A stretch of DNA of 64,000 nucleotides from Methylotenera versatilis 301 (GCF_000093025.1 NC_014207.1:2976001-3040000), one strand, 5' to 3'; positions 15,908-26,938 are shown, numbered from the stretch's first letter. The notes: generated by a model from the letters alone, not told the origin. Program-made: numbers and translations.

Positions 15908-17560
15908 TTACTGGTCATTATTCGTTAAGGTTGGATTTTTCATTAACATGCCTTTTTTAGCTTCGCACATTTTCGTATCCAGCTTAAATGTCACCAATAA
16001 GGTACAAAACAAGTCATCCTGGCTTAATGCATCATCTTTATGCGGCAAAAGTTGCTCTTTTTTATAGTCAAAATTCTTACCCATCCAGACAATTCCAGGT
16101 ACATGCGTCTGTTCTTTAGGCGCCACCATATAAGGTGCCGAATGCAAGTAAATGCCATGCTCACCCAAAGATTCACCGTGATCGCTCACGTACAGCATGG
16201 CAGTAGCACGGTCATCATCATATTTTTTCAGAAAATCAATCACGTTTGACAAGAAATAATCAGTATACAAAATGGCATTATCGTAACTGTTATCAATTTC
16301 TTCTTGTGAGCAGTCCTTCAACTCGCCCGTCGTACAAACAGGTTTAAATTTCTCAAATGCTTTTGGATATCTTTTGTAATACTCAGGTCCATGATTACCC
16401 ATTTGATGAAACACGATAAGAATATCTTTATCTTTACGCGCTTCAATATACTGCTCTAAGCCAGTCAGCATGCCAATATCACGGCATTCACCTTCACAAA
16501 CAGGATTTAATGTTGGCGTTCTAAAATCCTCAACTTTCAATCGAGTCGCGACGCCTTTAGAATCAGAATTGTTATCGCGCCATAATACTTCCACCCCATG
16601 GGCAGCCAACACATCTAAGGCATTTTGCTGATTCAAAGCGGTTTCTTTATCGTAAGCTTTCCTACCTAGCGCAGAGAACATACATGGCACAGACACACTG
16701 GTTGAAGTGCCGCAAGAGCTCACATTAGTTAAGCTAATCACGCCTTGCTGGGTCAGCATGGGGTTGGTATCTTTGTGATAGCCATTGAGAGAAAAGCGAT
16801 CTGCCCGCGCCGTTTCGCCCACCACCATAACCATCAACTCAGGCTTTCCACTCGAGTTTAACTTCTTAGCATCTTGCGCAATGTGTTTTAGTGGCACTAC
16901 TTTTGCAATATTAATTTGTTGATCAATATACTTAACAATTGAGTAAGTTGAGTAGATTGGATTAGCGTAAAAACGTGTTGCTTTATGCTGCCTGATAAAA
17001 GACGCATAGCCGCCTGAGAAAGGTGCAATCACCACAATAAGTAATAACAACAATATGCCTAATACGCGCAATCTAGGCAGAAGCTCAGCAAACCCACTCA
17101 CTGATTTTGGGAAATATTTAATCACTAACCAAGCAGGAATAACGCCAAGCAGGACTGTTCTAACCACAAGGCTCACCGTCAGTAAGCCAGCAAACTCTTG
17201 CACATTGGTTTGCATAATATTGTCGAGCATGCTGACATCGACCACCACGCCGAACTTATCCATGTAGTAAGCGGATTGAGAAACAATCAGCAGGTAGATA
17301 GCCAAAATCCAACGCGTCGCTTTGCCGTGACTAATAAGTAAAAAGAAAATCGCGGTGACGAGTGAAAAAAATGCAGTCAGCGACAATATAAAAGGCAGAT
17401 TACTGAATGTGAGGGGATAATTTTCCACAATTCGGCCAAACAGCGCTAAATTGCCAGTCAGCATGATAAAAACAACGACAAGAAAAATACCGCGCGTTTG
17501 ACTGGAAGCTTGGCTAAACGGTGAAATTAACTTCTTCAAAATATTTGGGAATGAAATCAT
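15908..17560 (-). CDS. eptA: Phosphoethanolamine transferase, EptA type
   Basis: A 550-residue inner-membrane enzyme that moves phosphoethanolamine onto lipid A, lowering surface charge. Five N-terminal helices span residues 1-180, then a periplasmic sulfatase-fold domain: VVGETARADRFSLNGY near residue 245 (metal-binding Glu), SCGTSTSVSVPCMF near 285 with the nucleophilic Thr, and VSDHGESLGEHGIYLHSAP near 465 with Asp-His metal ligands. Cys pairs in the periplasmic part fit the family disulfides. Length is normal. It lies 90 bases after a PAP2-type phosphatase gene, a frequent neighbour. Activity on lipid A specifically is inferred from the family. Confidence 0.9.
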   Translation of the reverse strand: MISFPNILKKLISPFSQASSQTRGIFLVVVFIMLTGNLALFGRIVENYPLTFSNLPFILSLTAFFSLVTAIFFLLISHGKATRWILAIYLLIVSQSAYYMDKFGVVVDVSMLDNIMQTNVQEFAGLLTVSLVVRTVLLGVIPAWLVIKYFPKSVSGFAELLPRLRVLGILLLLLIVVIAPFSGGYASFIRQHKATRFYANPIYSTYSIVKYIDQQINIAKVVPLKHIAQDAKKLNSSGKPELMVMVVGETARADRFSLNGYHKDTNPMLTQQGVISLTNVSSCGTSTSVSVPCMFSALGRKAYDKETALNQQNALDVLAAHGVEVLWRDNNSDSKGVATRLKVEDFRTPTLNPVCEGECRDIGMLTGLEQYIEARKDKDILIVFHQMGNHGPEYYKRYPKAFEKFKPVCTTGELKDCSQEEIDNSYDNAILYTDYFLSNVIDFLKKYDDDRATAMLYVSDHGESLGEHGIYLHSAPYMVAPKEQTHVPGIVWMGKNFDYKKEQLLPHKDDALSQDDLFCTLLVTFKLDTKMCEAKKGMLMKNPTLTNNDQ

Positions 17561-17650
17561 TTAATTTTTCTTAAATTTATTTTTTGATAATGGATAAGTG
17601 CTTGAATCATAACATTAGAAACTTACGACTAGCTTACATCTGAGTGCAGC

Positions 17651-18403
17651 TTAAACTTGAGCTGCAAGCGCTTTTGGCGACCAGACTAGATATTGCACAA
17701 GTAATATCATCCAGACCACCCAAGCTGTCCACAAATTGTGCGACATAAAATGCGCGCCGCGCATCATTTGTCCCCAACCCATGGCAAAACCAAACAACAG
17801 GCCTAATATCAGGCCAGCATTTGCCAACTTAGGCAGTGAATCTCTAAACCCAAAATAGATAGCAATCAAGGCAAAGCCGCCGCTGGCATGCCCGCCTGGA
17901 AAACAATGCCCCATTTCAGCCGCCGCTGGTAAATTACCAAAAAGTGGAATCCAAGGCTGGTTACCGCCGTATGGCAATAAATCCCAAGGGCAACTGTGCA
18001 TACTTAGACGTTTTAATACTGAAATAGCACTGGTAGAAATCACCATCGCTATAAATATCCACAAAAACTGGCGATGGTAAACTTTAGACCAATGGCTACT
18101 GTTCTGGTTTTTTAGAATAAACCCCCATATTTTCAAACCGAAAATCCAAAAAGCCAACATCATCAAACTCACAACAATCATTAGGTTTCTTAAACCCTTG
18201 TGCATCACATTTTCCAGAAATCCGTTATTCTTTAATGGAAACACCAGCGCATGCGTGTCATAAAAAGGCTGAATCAACCAAGTATCTAAATTTGTGTGTG
18301 GATAGATAAAAGCCAGCAGTAATCCGGCGACGACAGGCAAAGCGACATGTGGCAACCAAAACGACCGCTGCGAAAATACCCGCTGAAAGTTGCTGTTATT
18401 CAA
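17651..18403 (-). CDS. PAP2-family membrane phosphatase
   Basis: A 250-residue membrane protein with about six helices. PAP2 motifs are present: KRLSMHSCPWD near residue 130, CFPGGHASGGFALIAIYFGF near 170, and RGAHFMSHNLWTAW near 215 with the catalytic His. The usual Asp after that His is not obvious, which seems to mark this subgroup. It precedes eptA, so a role with lipid A or undecaprenyl phosphates is a reasonable inference. The only in-frame start near the N-terminus is a TTG at 18403, because a stop lies just upstream; start confidence is lower than for the gene itself. Confidence 0.85.
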   Translation of the reverse strand: MNNSNFQRVFSQRSFWLPHVALPVVAGLLLAFIYPHTNLDTWLIQPFYDTHALVFPLKNNGFLENVMHKGLRNLMIVVSLMMLAFWIFGLKIWGFILKNQNSSHWSKVYHRQFLWIFIAMVISTSAISVLKRLSMHSCPWDLLPYGGNQPWIPLFGNLPAAAEMGHCFPGGHASGGFALIAIYFGFRDSLPKLANAGLILGLLFGFAMGWGQMMRGAHFMSHNLWTAWVVWMILLVQYLVWSPKALAAQV

Positions 18404-18602
18404 TTTTGAGGATGGATTCTAATGATGAGTTTCAAAGAAAAACTAAACAGACTGGGCTTAAATACGCGTTAATCCAATTAAACCATGATAACGCTATTAT
18501 TAAGCCAGTCATTATAGGCAAGGCAACTACGCTAAATTATATGAATGCAGCGAAGCCGTATTTAATTTTGAGCTGGGTTGAATTCGCGGAAAGTTGCATC
18601 TA
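18404..18602. other. Spacer without recognised gene
   Basis: About 200 AT-rich bases upstream of the PAP2 gene and downstream of the micro-ORF. Nothing beyond a probable promoter for the minus-strand PAP2/eptA genes is expected; no boxes could be assigned with confidence. Confidence 0.4.
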
Positions 18603-18749
18603 TTACAAATACAGCACTACTGGAAATACCGTGACCGCTAACACTAATATGACCCATTCCATGCCCCAGCGCTCTAGTTGGCCAGTAAAATGAAAAAATA
18701 GCGTAACAATGGCGACTAAGTAATAAAGAAGATACAGAATTAATGCCAT
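18603..18749 (-). CDS. 48-residue two-helix membrane micro-protein
   Basis: A short frame reads as a clean membrane miniprotein: a first helix (ALILYLLYYLVAIVTLFF, residues 2-19), a short polar turn HFTGQLERWGMEW, and a second helix VILVLAVTVFPVVLYL ending at the stop. The ATG at 18749 is preceded by a purine-rich AAGGTCGGGGG. A competing 63-residue frame on the same strand (18562-18753) is less protein-like. The hydrophobic-charged-hydrophobic pattern with a Trp pair at the turn argues that this is real. No family is recognised and it stands alone between the PAP2 gene and thiC. Confidence 0.55.
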   Translation of the reverse strand: MALILYLLYYLVAIVTLFFHFTGQLERWGMEWVILVLAVTVFPVVLYL

Positions 18750-18963
18750 ACAACCCCCGACCTTTTTATATTTGTTTAATTACTGAACATTATAGCAATA
18801 ACATTCATAAATGCTGATGATTAAATGTCAATTTTTACATTTTTTGTTTTCAACATTATTAGTATAAAGTTATTAAGAAATAAGCACTTAAATTGCTATT
18901 AGTCATCATCCTGAAAATATTATGACTTGCTATTATTGACGAATTAGCGTAATTTTCGTTCAT

Positions 18964-19052
18964 TGCTAGGGGTCTATATTTTAAATTAATTTAAATATAG
19001 TGAGAAACACCCTTTGAACCTGACGCGGGTTATGCCGCCGTAGGAAAGCATG
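18964..19052 (+). promoter_or_regulatory. TPP (thi-box) riboswitch aptamer
   Basis: The thiamine pyrophosphate aptamer is plain: GGGGTC, then TGAGAAACACCC, TTTGAACCTGA, CGCGGGTTATGCCGCCG and GTAGGAAAGC in order. Terminal stem P1 pairs TGCT (18964-18967) with AGCA (19047-19050). It lies 75 bases upstream of thiC and represses thiamine synthesis when TPP is plentiful. Confidence 0.96.
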
Positions 19053-19089
19053 CAATGTGTCGCTGCTAAATCGTGGTGTACGCATACGA

Positions 19090-21022
<1,933 letters not shown>

Positions 21023-21040
21023 GTTCACTTTTTAGCCAAT

Positions 21041-21068
21041 AAAAAAGCCAGCAGATGCTGGCTTTTTT
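21041..21068 (+). terminator. Intrinsic terminator after thiC
   Basis: AAAAAAGCCAGC / GCTGGCTTTTTT stem with an AGAT loop, 18 bases after the thiC stop, followed by a T-run. Confidence 0.92.
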
Positions 21069-21212
21069 ATTTTCCGCTCAGTATTTTTCATACTAAGCTA
21101 GCCCTTTGATTTGAATTAAAAATTTAGCCGTATTTAACGACCTTTATTAGGCATTTGATTTCACGTTAACCGCATTAAGCTGGTATTTTACTTTTACCTA
21201 TCTGGCTGAGTT

Positions 21213-22856
21213 GTGAACAATATTGAATCCAGTATCGTTGCCGACTTTAGGCAAACCCTGCTTTGGCCAGTGCAGCTCATTTCAGAGTCAAATAGCCAAA
21301 AAATCCAACGCCCATGGGATATTCTCAAAGCTGAAAATTGCCCTTGGCAAGAAATTCAGGATGAGTTTTCCTTAGCAAAACAATCTTTAAGTGAAGTGCG
21401 CTATCAAGAGTTCGTCACTTTTATGCCATTTGCACAGCGCTTTTTATACGGCGAAGGCAAGCATGGGCGAGAGTCTGGTGGCTATGGAGAGTCGCCTCTG
21501 CATATATTTTCCCGCTCAGATGTTAATCAAGTTCGAATTACGCTAAAACACGAAAAAGAACCCATCGTATTAAAAGTCGCGCATATTGAGCTGTATTTTT
21601 TCTTTGATATTGACGTGGCTTTTTTAGCTCTCGAAGTCACAGGGAAAAACATCAAACTCAATCATGCCATGGATATTCTCTATCGCTTGGGACGCACTTA
21701 CCCCAATTATTGGGAAGAAAATGGCGATGCTGGCCACTGCGCGAAAAGTATTGAATGGTTAGATAAAGAGGGCAACGTGCTTTCTCGCTCAGACTACCAA
21801 GATAAAGCACGCTACTTAGCCTTTGTAAAAGACAACCACGTGCCTTGTGTTTCATTGCATTGGGAATTTCTAATGCATCCCTTGGTACAACATTATTCCA
21901 GCCAAGAAGGCCTAATTCGCTATCGTGAAATTGAATACCAACGTATGCCACTAATGGCCTACCTAGCCTTTGAAGATATCAACAAACTTACCCGTGGTGA
22001 TTTAATACGGCTAGGCCTCGTCACGCAACCTTGGGATTCTGAAACGCTGCCGTTTACCGAAGAGTTTTTAAGCAACTTTGAACAAAAGCACTGCTACGAC
22101 CGATATTGGGACAACAATAGATGCGACCTATGGAGCAGCACACGCATTATGTGCACAGGACAAAATTTTATTGTAGTCGGCAGTCAACAGCACCACGTGT
22201 ACACCAACGATAAAACCGGCATTAAGCGCAATTATCAAAACCAATATTTTCTACTATTTTTAATCGCCCATTTCCAAAAAGCCGCGCTCTTAATGCTATC
22301 AGACCGCATGGTGCAAGCCATTAGCCGCCTCAATATTGAAGATGAAGACTCCATCAAAGCGTTTAGGCAAAGTATCCGCAATGTCATGGGCGTATTTTTA
22401 CGCTTTACTCACCGCTATTGGTTTGAGAGCGTATCAGACCAAGCCGTGGCCAAAGATGTATTTACCATGATGCATAAGCAATTGGACACGCTAGACCTGT
22501 TTAAAAAAACGCGTTACCGCATTATGGATATGGCCGAGTACTTAGAAGGCGAAGAGATTAAACGTCAAGCCGACACGGTAGTAAGATTAACCGTAGTGAC
22601 CATTTTAGGCTTAATAGGCAGCATGACCAGTGGCTTGCTAGGCATGAATATTTTCGACTTCAGCCAATCAAGCATCATAGAAAAATTCAGCTATTTTATA
22701 GGCATCTTTATCCCAGTCGGCATACTCACGTTTTACACTGTACTTAAATCGCGCAGACTGTCGCTGTTTTTAGACGCACTTTCAAATGAGAATACAGGGC
22801 TGTTGTATAAGCTAACGAAATTGAAAAGTGTGTGGTTTGGTAAGGTGGAAGATTAG
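21213..22856 (+). CDS. CorA-like divalent metal transporter homologue
   Basis: A 547-residue protein with a long soluble N-terminal region and two helices near the C-terminus (residues about 455-478 and 487-508). Between them is GLLGMNIFDF; the GMN tripeptide at the end of the first helix is the hallmark of CorA-type Mg2+ channels. The soluble part is roughly 150 residues longer than in E. coli CorA and I recognise no domain in it, though its helical second half (QKAALLMLSDRMVQAISRL) fits the CorA stalk. It starts with GTG at 21213, has a weak ribosome-binding site, and stands alone. CorA superfamily is fairly sure; the ion is not. Confidence 0.72.
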   Translation: MNNIESSIVADFRQTLLWPVQLISESNSQKIQRPWDILKAENCPWQEIQDEFSLAKQSLSEVRYQEFVTFMPFAQRFLYGEGKHGRESGGYGESPLHIFSRSDVNQVRITLKHEKEPIVLKVAHIELYFFFDIDVAFLALEVTGKNIKLNHAMDILYRLGRTYPNYWEENGDAGHCAKSIEWLDKEGNVLSRSDYQDKARYLAFVKDNHVPCVSLHWEFLMHPLVQHYSSQEGLIRYREIEYQRMPLMAYLAFEDINKLTRGDLIRLGLVTQPWDSETLPFTEEFLSNFEQKHCYDRYWDNNRCDLWSSTRIMCTGQNFIVVGSQQHHVYTNDKTGIKRNYQNQYFLLFLIAHFQKAALLMLSDRMVQAISRLNIEDEDSIKAFRQSIRNVMGVFLRFTHRYWFESVSDQAVAKDVFTMMHKQLDTLDLFKKTRYRIMDMAEYLEGEEIKRQADTVVRLTVVTILGLIGSMTSGLLGMNIFDFSQSSIIEKFSYFIGIFIPVGILTFYTVLKSRRLSLFLDALSNENTGLLYKLTKLKSVWFGKVED

Positions 22857-22859
22857 GGT

Positions 22860-23054
22860 TTAAGCTAGCAAAACCTTTGAACGAGTGTTTGACTTAAACC
22901 CTTTAGTTTCTTGAGATACCATCACTTCAATATCGTAGTAAGGCGCTGGATACCACACGGCCATCTCTTCCATCAACAAGCTTAAAGCTCTACTACGATT
23001 TTTGCCTGCATCCAGTGTGTTATTTTTCCTAGCTGCTACTTTATTGAGAATCAT
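22860..23054 (-). CDS. Small hypothetical protein
   Basis: A 64-residue basic protein with no recognised domain. I chose the ATG at 23054 because TGAGGTG lies at proper spacing before it; a GTG at 23063 would add three residues. Residues 9-27 (ARKNNTLDAGKNRSRALSL) are rich in Arg/Lys, and the middle has a YPAPYYDIEVMV segment. It converges with the CorA-like gene, with stops 3 bases apart. Function unknown; confidence rests on the good ribosome-binding site. Confidence 0.5.
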   Translation of the reverse strand: MILNKVAARKNNTLDAGKNRSRALSLLMEEMAVWYPAPYYDIEVMVSQETKGFKSNTRSKVLLA

Positions 23055-23466
23055 TTTCTTCACCTCATTTAAGATTATTCAGCATGTTTAATTCTATTAA
23101 AAATGCTTACCATAATGATTAGTTAGCAAAGACCGTGCCAATAGATCTTTCCATAATTGAACTATTAACCTATTGATTATATTTATTAATTAAAAATGTA
23201 TGAATAAAGACATGTTGACAATTCAAGGTTAATGTTGAATTGTCAGCAAAATTTTGGCAGCCAAGGCGTGTGTTTTTGCACTCGCCAAAATCTATCTACG
23301 ATTAGTCATATCTCAAAGCGCATAAACTTCTTAAAGCCTTTATTTATGGCTTGGATCAAGCAATAAGTGAGAGTCTTACTTTGCGGGTTTCTAGGGCTAC
23401 ATATCTATTTAATCTTGACGGCATGTTAATATAATTAGCATCTTGGCTAAATTATAAGCATAAATA
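23055..23466. other. Long intergenic region upstream of the SulP gene
   Basis: About 410 bases with no gene seen. It holds a perfect 11-bp inverted repeat (23216-23245). A TTGACG near 23414 with AT-rich DNA downstream may be part of the SulP promoter, but the spacing to a -10 box is poor. Confidence 0.45.
23216..23245. repeat. Perfect inverted repeat with 11-bp arms
   Basis: TGACAATTCAA (23216-23226) and TTGAATTGTCA (23235-23245) around an 8-base loop, with no T-run beyond. A related ATTGAATTGTCAGC motif recurs at 58151-58164 upstream of the DsbA-type gene, so this may be an operator family or small dispersed element. Confidence 0.6.
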
Positions 23467-25083
23467 ATGATTGCGATTCTCGAAGCTAAACGTGCGGGGC
23501 TGCTCTCAAAACAGCATTGGCTCAATAATGCACTGGCTGGGGCAATCGTTGGCATTGTAGCCTTACCTTTAGCGATGGCGTTCGCAATCGCATCTGGCGC
23601 AAAGCCAGAACAAGGAATTTATACAGCGATAGTGGCGGGCGGGCTAACCTCTTTATTTGGCGGTAGTCGTTTGCAGATAGCTGGCCCCACTGGAGCTTTT
23701 ATCGTTATTCTTGCTGGCATTACAGCTAAGTACGGTATTGAAGGCTTGCAGGTTGCCACATTGATGGCTGGCATCATGTTAATGCTGATGGGTTTGACAC
23801 GTCTTGGCGGGGTCATCAAATTCATTCCCGATCCAGTAATTGTTGGCTTTACCAGTGGTATTGGCATCATTATTTGGGTTGGTCAGTGGAAAGATTTTTT
23901 TGGGTTATCGCCAGCGACAGGCGCCGAACATTTTCATGAAAAATTCTGGAATCTGATACAGGCATTTCCAGGGTTACAGCTTGAACCAACATTACTAGGG
24001 TTGCTAACACTGGCAGTGCTACTCACTTCTCCACGCGTCTTAAAACGCATTCCGTCACCTTTGGTTGCAATGGTGATAGCAACGGCTGTTCAATGGTATT
24101 TTAATTTTGAAAATGTGGCGACTATCGGCAGTGCTTTTGGTGGAATTCCACAAAATTTACCGCATTTCCAATTGCCTTCTGTCACATTTTCAGAGGTGCT
24201 AAAGTTGATTGGCCCAGCTTTCACCATTGCGCTTTTAGGCTCAATTGAATCATTGCTATCAGCCGTTGTAGCCGATGGCATGACTGGCACTAAACATAAT
24301 TCTAATCAGGAGTTAATTGGCCAAGGTATTGCGAACATTTTTTCGCCTTTATTTGGCGGGTTTGCCTCAACTGGTGCGATTGCGCGAACCGCTACCAATA
24401 TTCGTAATGGCGGCACCAGCCCGATTGCAGGTATCGTTCACGCCTTAACACTTGTGGTGATTGTATTACTGCTTGCTCCGCTAGCATCGCACATTCCTTT
24501 ATGCGCTTTATCAGCGATTCTCTTTGTTGTTGCTTACAATATGAGTGAGCTACATCGCTTTTCTCATATGGTACGGACTGCGCCCAGGGCTGATGTTGCG
24601 GTATTGCTTATTACATTTTTGCTAACAGTGTTTGGTGACTTAGTAATCGCTGTCAACATTGGCGTGCTGCTGGCATGTCTGCTCTTCATGAAGCGTATGT
24701 CAGAAACTTTTGTGATTGAACAACAGCCAGTAGACGCGTTAAAAGTAACACCAGAGAGTGCCGACTTTAAGCTTCCGCCAAAAACTGTCGTTTTTACTAT
24801 GGAAGGGCCTTTCTTTTTTGGGGCTGCTCAACATTTAGAAAGTGCGCTCGAAGATGTTCATGGACATGCCAATATTTTGGTATTGCGGCTTGGGCAAGTT
24901 CCTTTTATTGATGCAACGGGTATTCAGGCACTTTGCGACTTACTAGACACTTGCAAGCACCATAAAACAAGGTTGGTACTCAGTGAAGCTCGACCCAATG
25001 TAGTTAGAAAACTAACACTAGCTGGATTGGTGCAGCAATTGGGTGAAGATAACGTTCTAAAACATCTGCATGAATTACATTGA
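23467..25083 (+). CDS. SulP-family inorganic anion transporter
   Basis: A 538-residue transporter with about ten to twelve helices and a C-terminal STAS domain. The SulP entry motif is seen in WLNNALAGAIVGIVALPLAM near residue 18 and GLYTA-like GIYTAIVAGG near 50, GSRLQIAGPTGAFIVIL near 66, and GGFASTGAIARTATNIRNGG near 300. STAS runs from about residue 425, with VLRLGQVPFIDATGIQAL as its core. Substrates in the family include sulfate and bicarbonate; sequence alone does not decide. The gene is monocistronic on the plus strand with a long upstream region. Confidence 0.92.
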   Translation: MIAILEAKRAGLLSKQHWLNNALAGAIVGIVALPLAMAFAIASGAKPEQGIYTAIVAGGLTSLFGGSRLQIAGPTGAFIVILAGITAKYGIEGLQVATLMAGIMLMLMGLTRLGGVIKFIPDPVIVGFTSGIGIIIWVGQWKDFFGLSPATGAEHFHEKFWNLIQAFPGLQLEPTLLGLLTLAVLLTSPRVLKRIPSPLVAMVIATAVQWYFNFENVATIGSAFGGIPQNLPHFQLPSVTFSEVLKLIGPAFTIALLGSIESLLSAVVADGMTGTKHNSNQELIGQGIANIFSPLFGGFASTGAIARTATNIRNGGTSPIAGIVHALTLVVIVLLLAPLASHIPLCALSAILFVVAYNMSELHRFSHMVRTAPRADVAVLLITFLLTVFGDLVIAVNIGVLLACLLFMKRMSETFVIEQQPVDALKVTPESADFKLPPKTVVFTMEGPFFFGAAQHLESALEDVHGHANILVLRLGQVPFIDATGIQALCDLLDTCKHHKTRLVLSEARPNVVRKLTLAGLVQQLGEDNVLKHLHELH

Positions 25084-25209
25084 ACACATAAACATGAAAT
25101 ATTATCCAGATAAGCTCACGTAAACTGGCTTGATTTGCTGATTAAATAAATAGAAGTTATCAGCTATATTTTGGTAAAATAGCCTTACAAATTAAATGAA
25201 TAGACTATT

Positions 25210-26448
25210 TTGACCACGATTAAACTCAATAAAAAATCTGACGACACGCAAGTTAAGGCGAATAAGCCGCCTGTGCGTCGCACCAATGCTGGTGTGCGTG
25301 ACCGTAGCGTCGCGCCGCCTAAGGTAAATGCGCCTGTTAGAGACGAACAGCCAACTGAAAGAAAATCCGAAAGACAAGAAGCTTCACATCAAGCGCCAGA
25401 TAGAGCTGGGCAACGTAACCATCGCTTTGATGGTAAGCCTCGTGAAAATTTGCGTGATGATGATAGACAAAATGCACGCCCAGCTTATTCAGCTAGACCT
25501 GCGGAAGAAAGAGAACAACAACCACGTCAAGCAAGACCGCAAGGTGTTGATACGCGCATTACACCGCGCCCCGACAAAAACGAACCGCAATATCGCCAAG
25601 CGCCACGCCGCGGCGGTAAGGTACGTGATGGCTATGATGCAGTCAACACGCCACAGTATGGCGCTGCGGCAAAAGCTGCATATAAATCTACCACGATTAG
25701 CACCGAGTTACCGCGTCTTTCCAAGGTGATGGCCGAGCGTGGCATTTGTTCGCGTCGCGAGGCAGATGAATGGATTATGAATAGCTGGGTAATGGTCGAT
25801 GGTGTGATTATTGATACGCTGGGCACACGCATTAACCCAGATGCTGAAATTGTAATCAGCAGTTACGCGCATGAAGTGCAGGCTGAAACGGTCACGATTA
25901 TTCTGCACAAACCTGTGGGCTATGTGAGCGGTCAGGCCGAAGATGGCTACCAACCGGCAATTGTATTGGTGCACCCTGATAACGAATGGTTGGATGACCC
26001 TGAGTTAAATCAGCTCCATGAGCGCGAGTTTCAACGTAGATATTTAAATGGCCTTGCACCAGCAGGCCGCTTGGATATTGATTCTACAGGAATGTTAGTA
26101 CTCACTCAGGATGGTCGCGTAGCACGCCATTTAATTGGTGAGGATTCAACGGTTGAAAAAGAATACTTGGTGCGCGTGGAAGGCTCTTTGGATGATGACG
26201 GCTTAAAACGCCTCAATCACGGTTTAAGTTTAGATGGCGAAAAACTCAAGCCAGCAAAAGTCAGTTGGCAGAATGAGGACCAATTGCGCTTTGTACTGCG
26301 CGAGGGTAAAAAGCGCCAAATTCGCCGTATGTGTGAAATGGTAGGCTTGCATGTAGTTGGCTTAAAACGCGTACGTATCGGAAGTGTTAATTTAGGTAAA
26401 TTACCAGTCGGACAATGGCGTTACTTACGTAATGGCGAACGTTTTTAA
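25210..26448 (+). CDS. Pseudouridine synthase, RluF/RsuA type, with long disordered N-terminus
   Basis: A 412-residue RNA-modifying enzyme. The C-terminal 250 residues are the enzyme: an S4 RNA-binding domain ([20 protein letters not shown] near residue 165) and the catalytic domain with [20 protein letters not shown] near 275, whose Asp is the nucleophile, ending with [17 protein letters not shown]. The style is closest to RluF, which modifies 23S rRNA. The first 160 residues are low-complexity, rich in Arg, Gln, Pro and Asp, and probably disordered RNA-binding extension. The start appears to be TTG at 25210, since a nearby ATG at 25197 is out of frame and closed; start uncertain. Confidence 0.85.
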   Translation: MTTIKLNKKSDDTQVKANKPPVRRTNAGVRDRSVAPPKVNAPVRDEQPTERKSERQEASHQAPDRAGQRNHRFDGKPRENLRDDDRQNARPAYSARPAEEREQQPRQARPQGVDTRITPRPDKNEPQYRQAPRRGGKVRDGYDAVNTPQYGAAAKAAYKSTTISTELPRLSKVMAERGICSRREADEWIMNSWVMVDGVIIDTLGTRINPDAEIVISSYAHEVQAETVTIILHKPVGYVSGQAEDGYQPAIVLVHPDNEWLDDPELNQLHEREFQRRYLNGLAPAGRLDIDSTGMLVLTQDGRVARHLIGEDSTVEKEYLVRVEGSLDDDGLKRLNHGLSLDGEKLKPAKVSWQNEDQLRFVLREGKKRQIRRMCEMVGLHVVGLKRVRIGSVNLGKLPVGQWRYLRNGERF

Positions 26449-26495
26449 GTTATGCTATCGCTAGTCATTTTTTGACGTTTATTAAGGGATAAATC

Positions 26496-26888
26496 ATGAG
26501 TTTATTTGATGACGTAGCAGGCGCAGTAATGGGTAAGGTAATGGGCGGCAACCAAGGTGGTATGGCACAAATCGCTATGGAAATGTTTAACCAACACGGT
26601 GGCTTAAACGGTGTTTTAGACAAATTTAAACAAGGTGGTTTAGGTGATCTAGCGGCTTCATGGGTTGGCACAGGTGCAAACTTGCCAATTTCTGCTGATC
26701 AAATTTCTAGCGTTTTAGGAAGTGGCGCAATTGCTGAAATGGCAGCAAAATTCGGCATTACACCTGAAGTGTTAAGCACCCAAATTGCACAACATTTGCC
26801 TAGCGTAATAGATAAAATGACACCAAACGGTGAAGTCGGTGCTGATTCAGGCAATTTACTGAGCACGGTTTTGGGCATGCTTAAATAA
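26496..26888 (+). CDS. yidB: YidB family (DUF937) protein
   Basis: A 130-residue, Gly- and Ala-rich soluble protein of the YidB/DUF937 family: MSLFDDVAGAVMGKVMG at the start, then GLNGVLDKFKQGGLGDLAASW near residue 37 and LGSGAIAEMAAKFGI near 78, ending LLSTVLGMLK. The family is widespread and its function is not established. An AAGGGA site precedes the ATG, and a good terminator follows 23 bases after the stop. Convincing family match, unknown role. Confidence 0.88.
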   Translation: MSLFDDVAGAVMGKVMGGNQGGMAQIAMEMFNQHGGLNGVLDKFKQGGLGDLAASWVGTGANLPISADQISSVLGSGAIAEMAAKFGITPEVLSTQIAQHLPSVIDKMTPNGEVGADSGNLLSTVLGMLK

Positions 26889-26911
26889 GTATTGAACACA
26901 GATAAGCATTG

Positions 26912-26938
26912 AAAAAGGGCGATGTATCGCCCTTTTTT
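26912..26938 (+). terminator. Intrinsic terminator after yidB
   Basis: AAAAAGGGCGA / TCGCCCTTTTTT stem with a tight TGTA loop followed by the T-run, just after yidB. Confidence 0.9.

Noticed and set aside
18349-18693. 114-residue plus-strand frame
   Set aside because: It begins inside the PAP2 gene, has no ribosome-binding site and no recognisable domain.
18562-18753. 63-residue frame on the minus strand
   Set aside because: Composition is not protein-like; the overlapping 48-residue frame (18603-18749) has clear helices and a better start.
25328-25729. 133-residue frame overlapping the pseudouridine synthase N-terminus
   Set aside because: Arises from the arginine-rich low-complexity DNA in another frame; the longer frame continues into a real enzyme.
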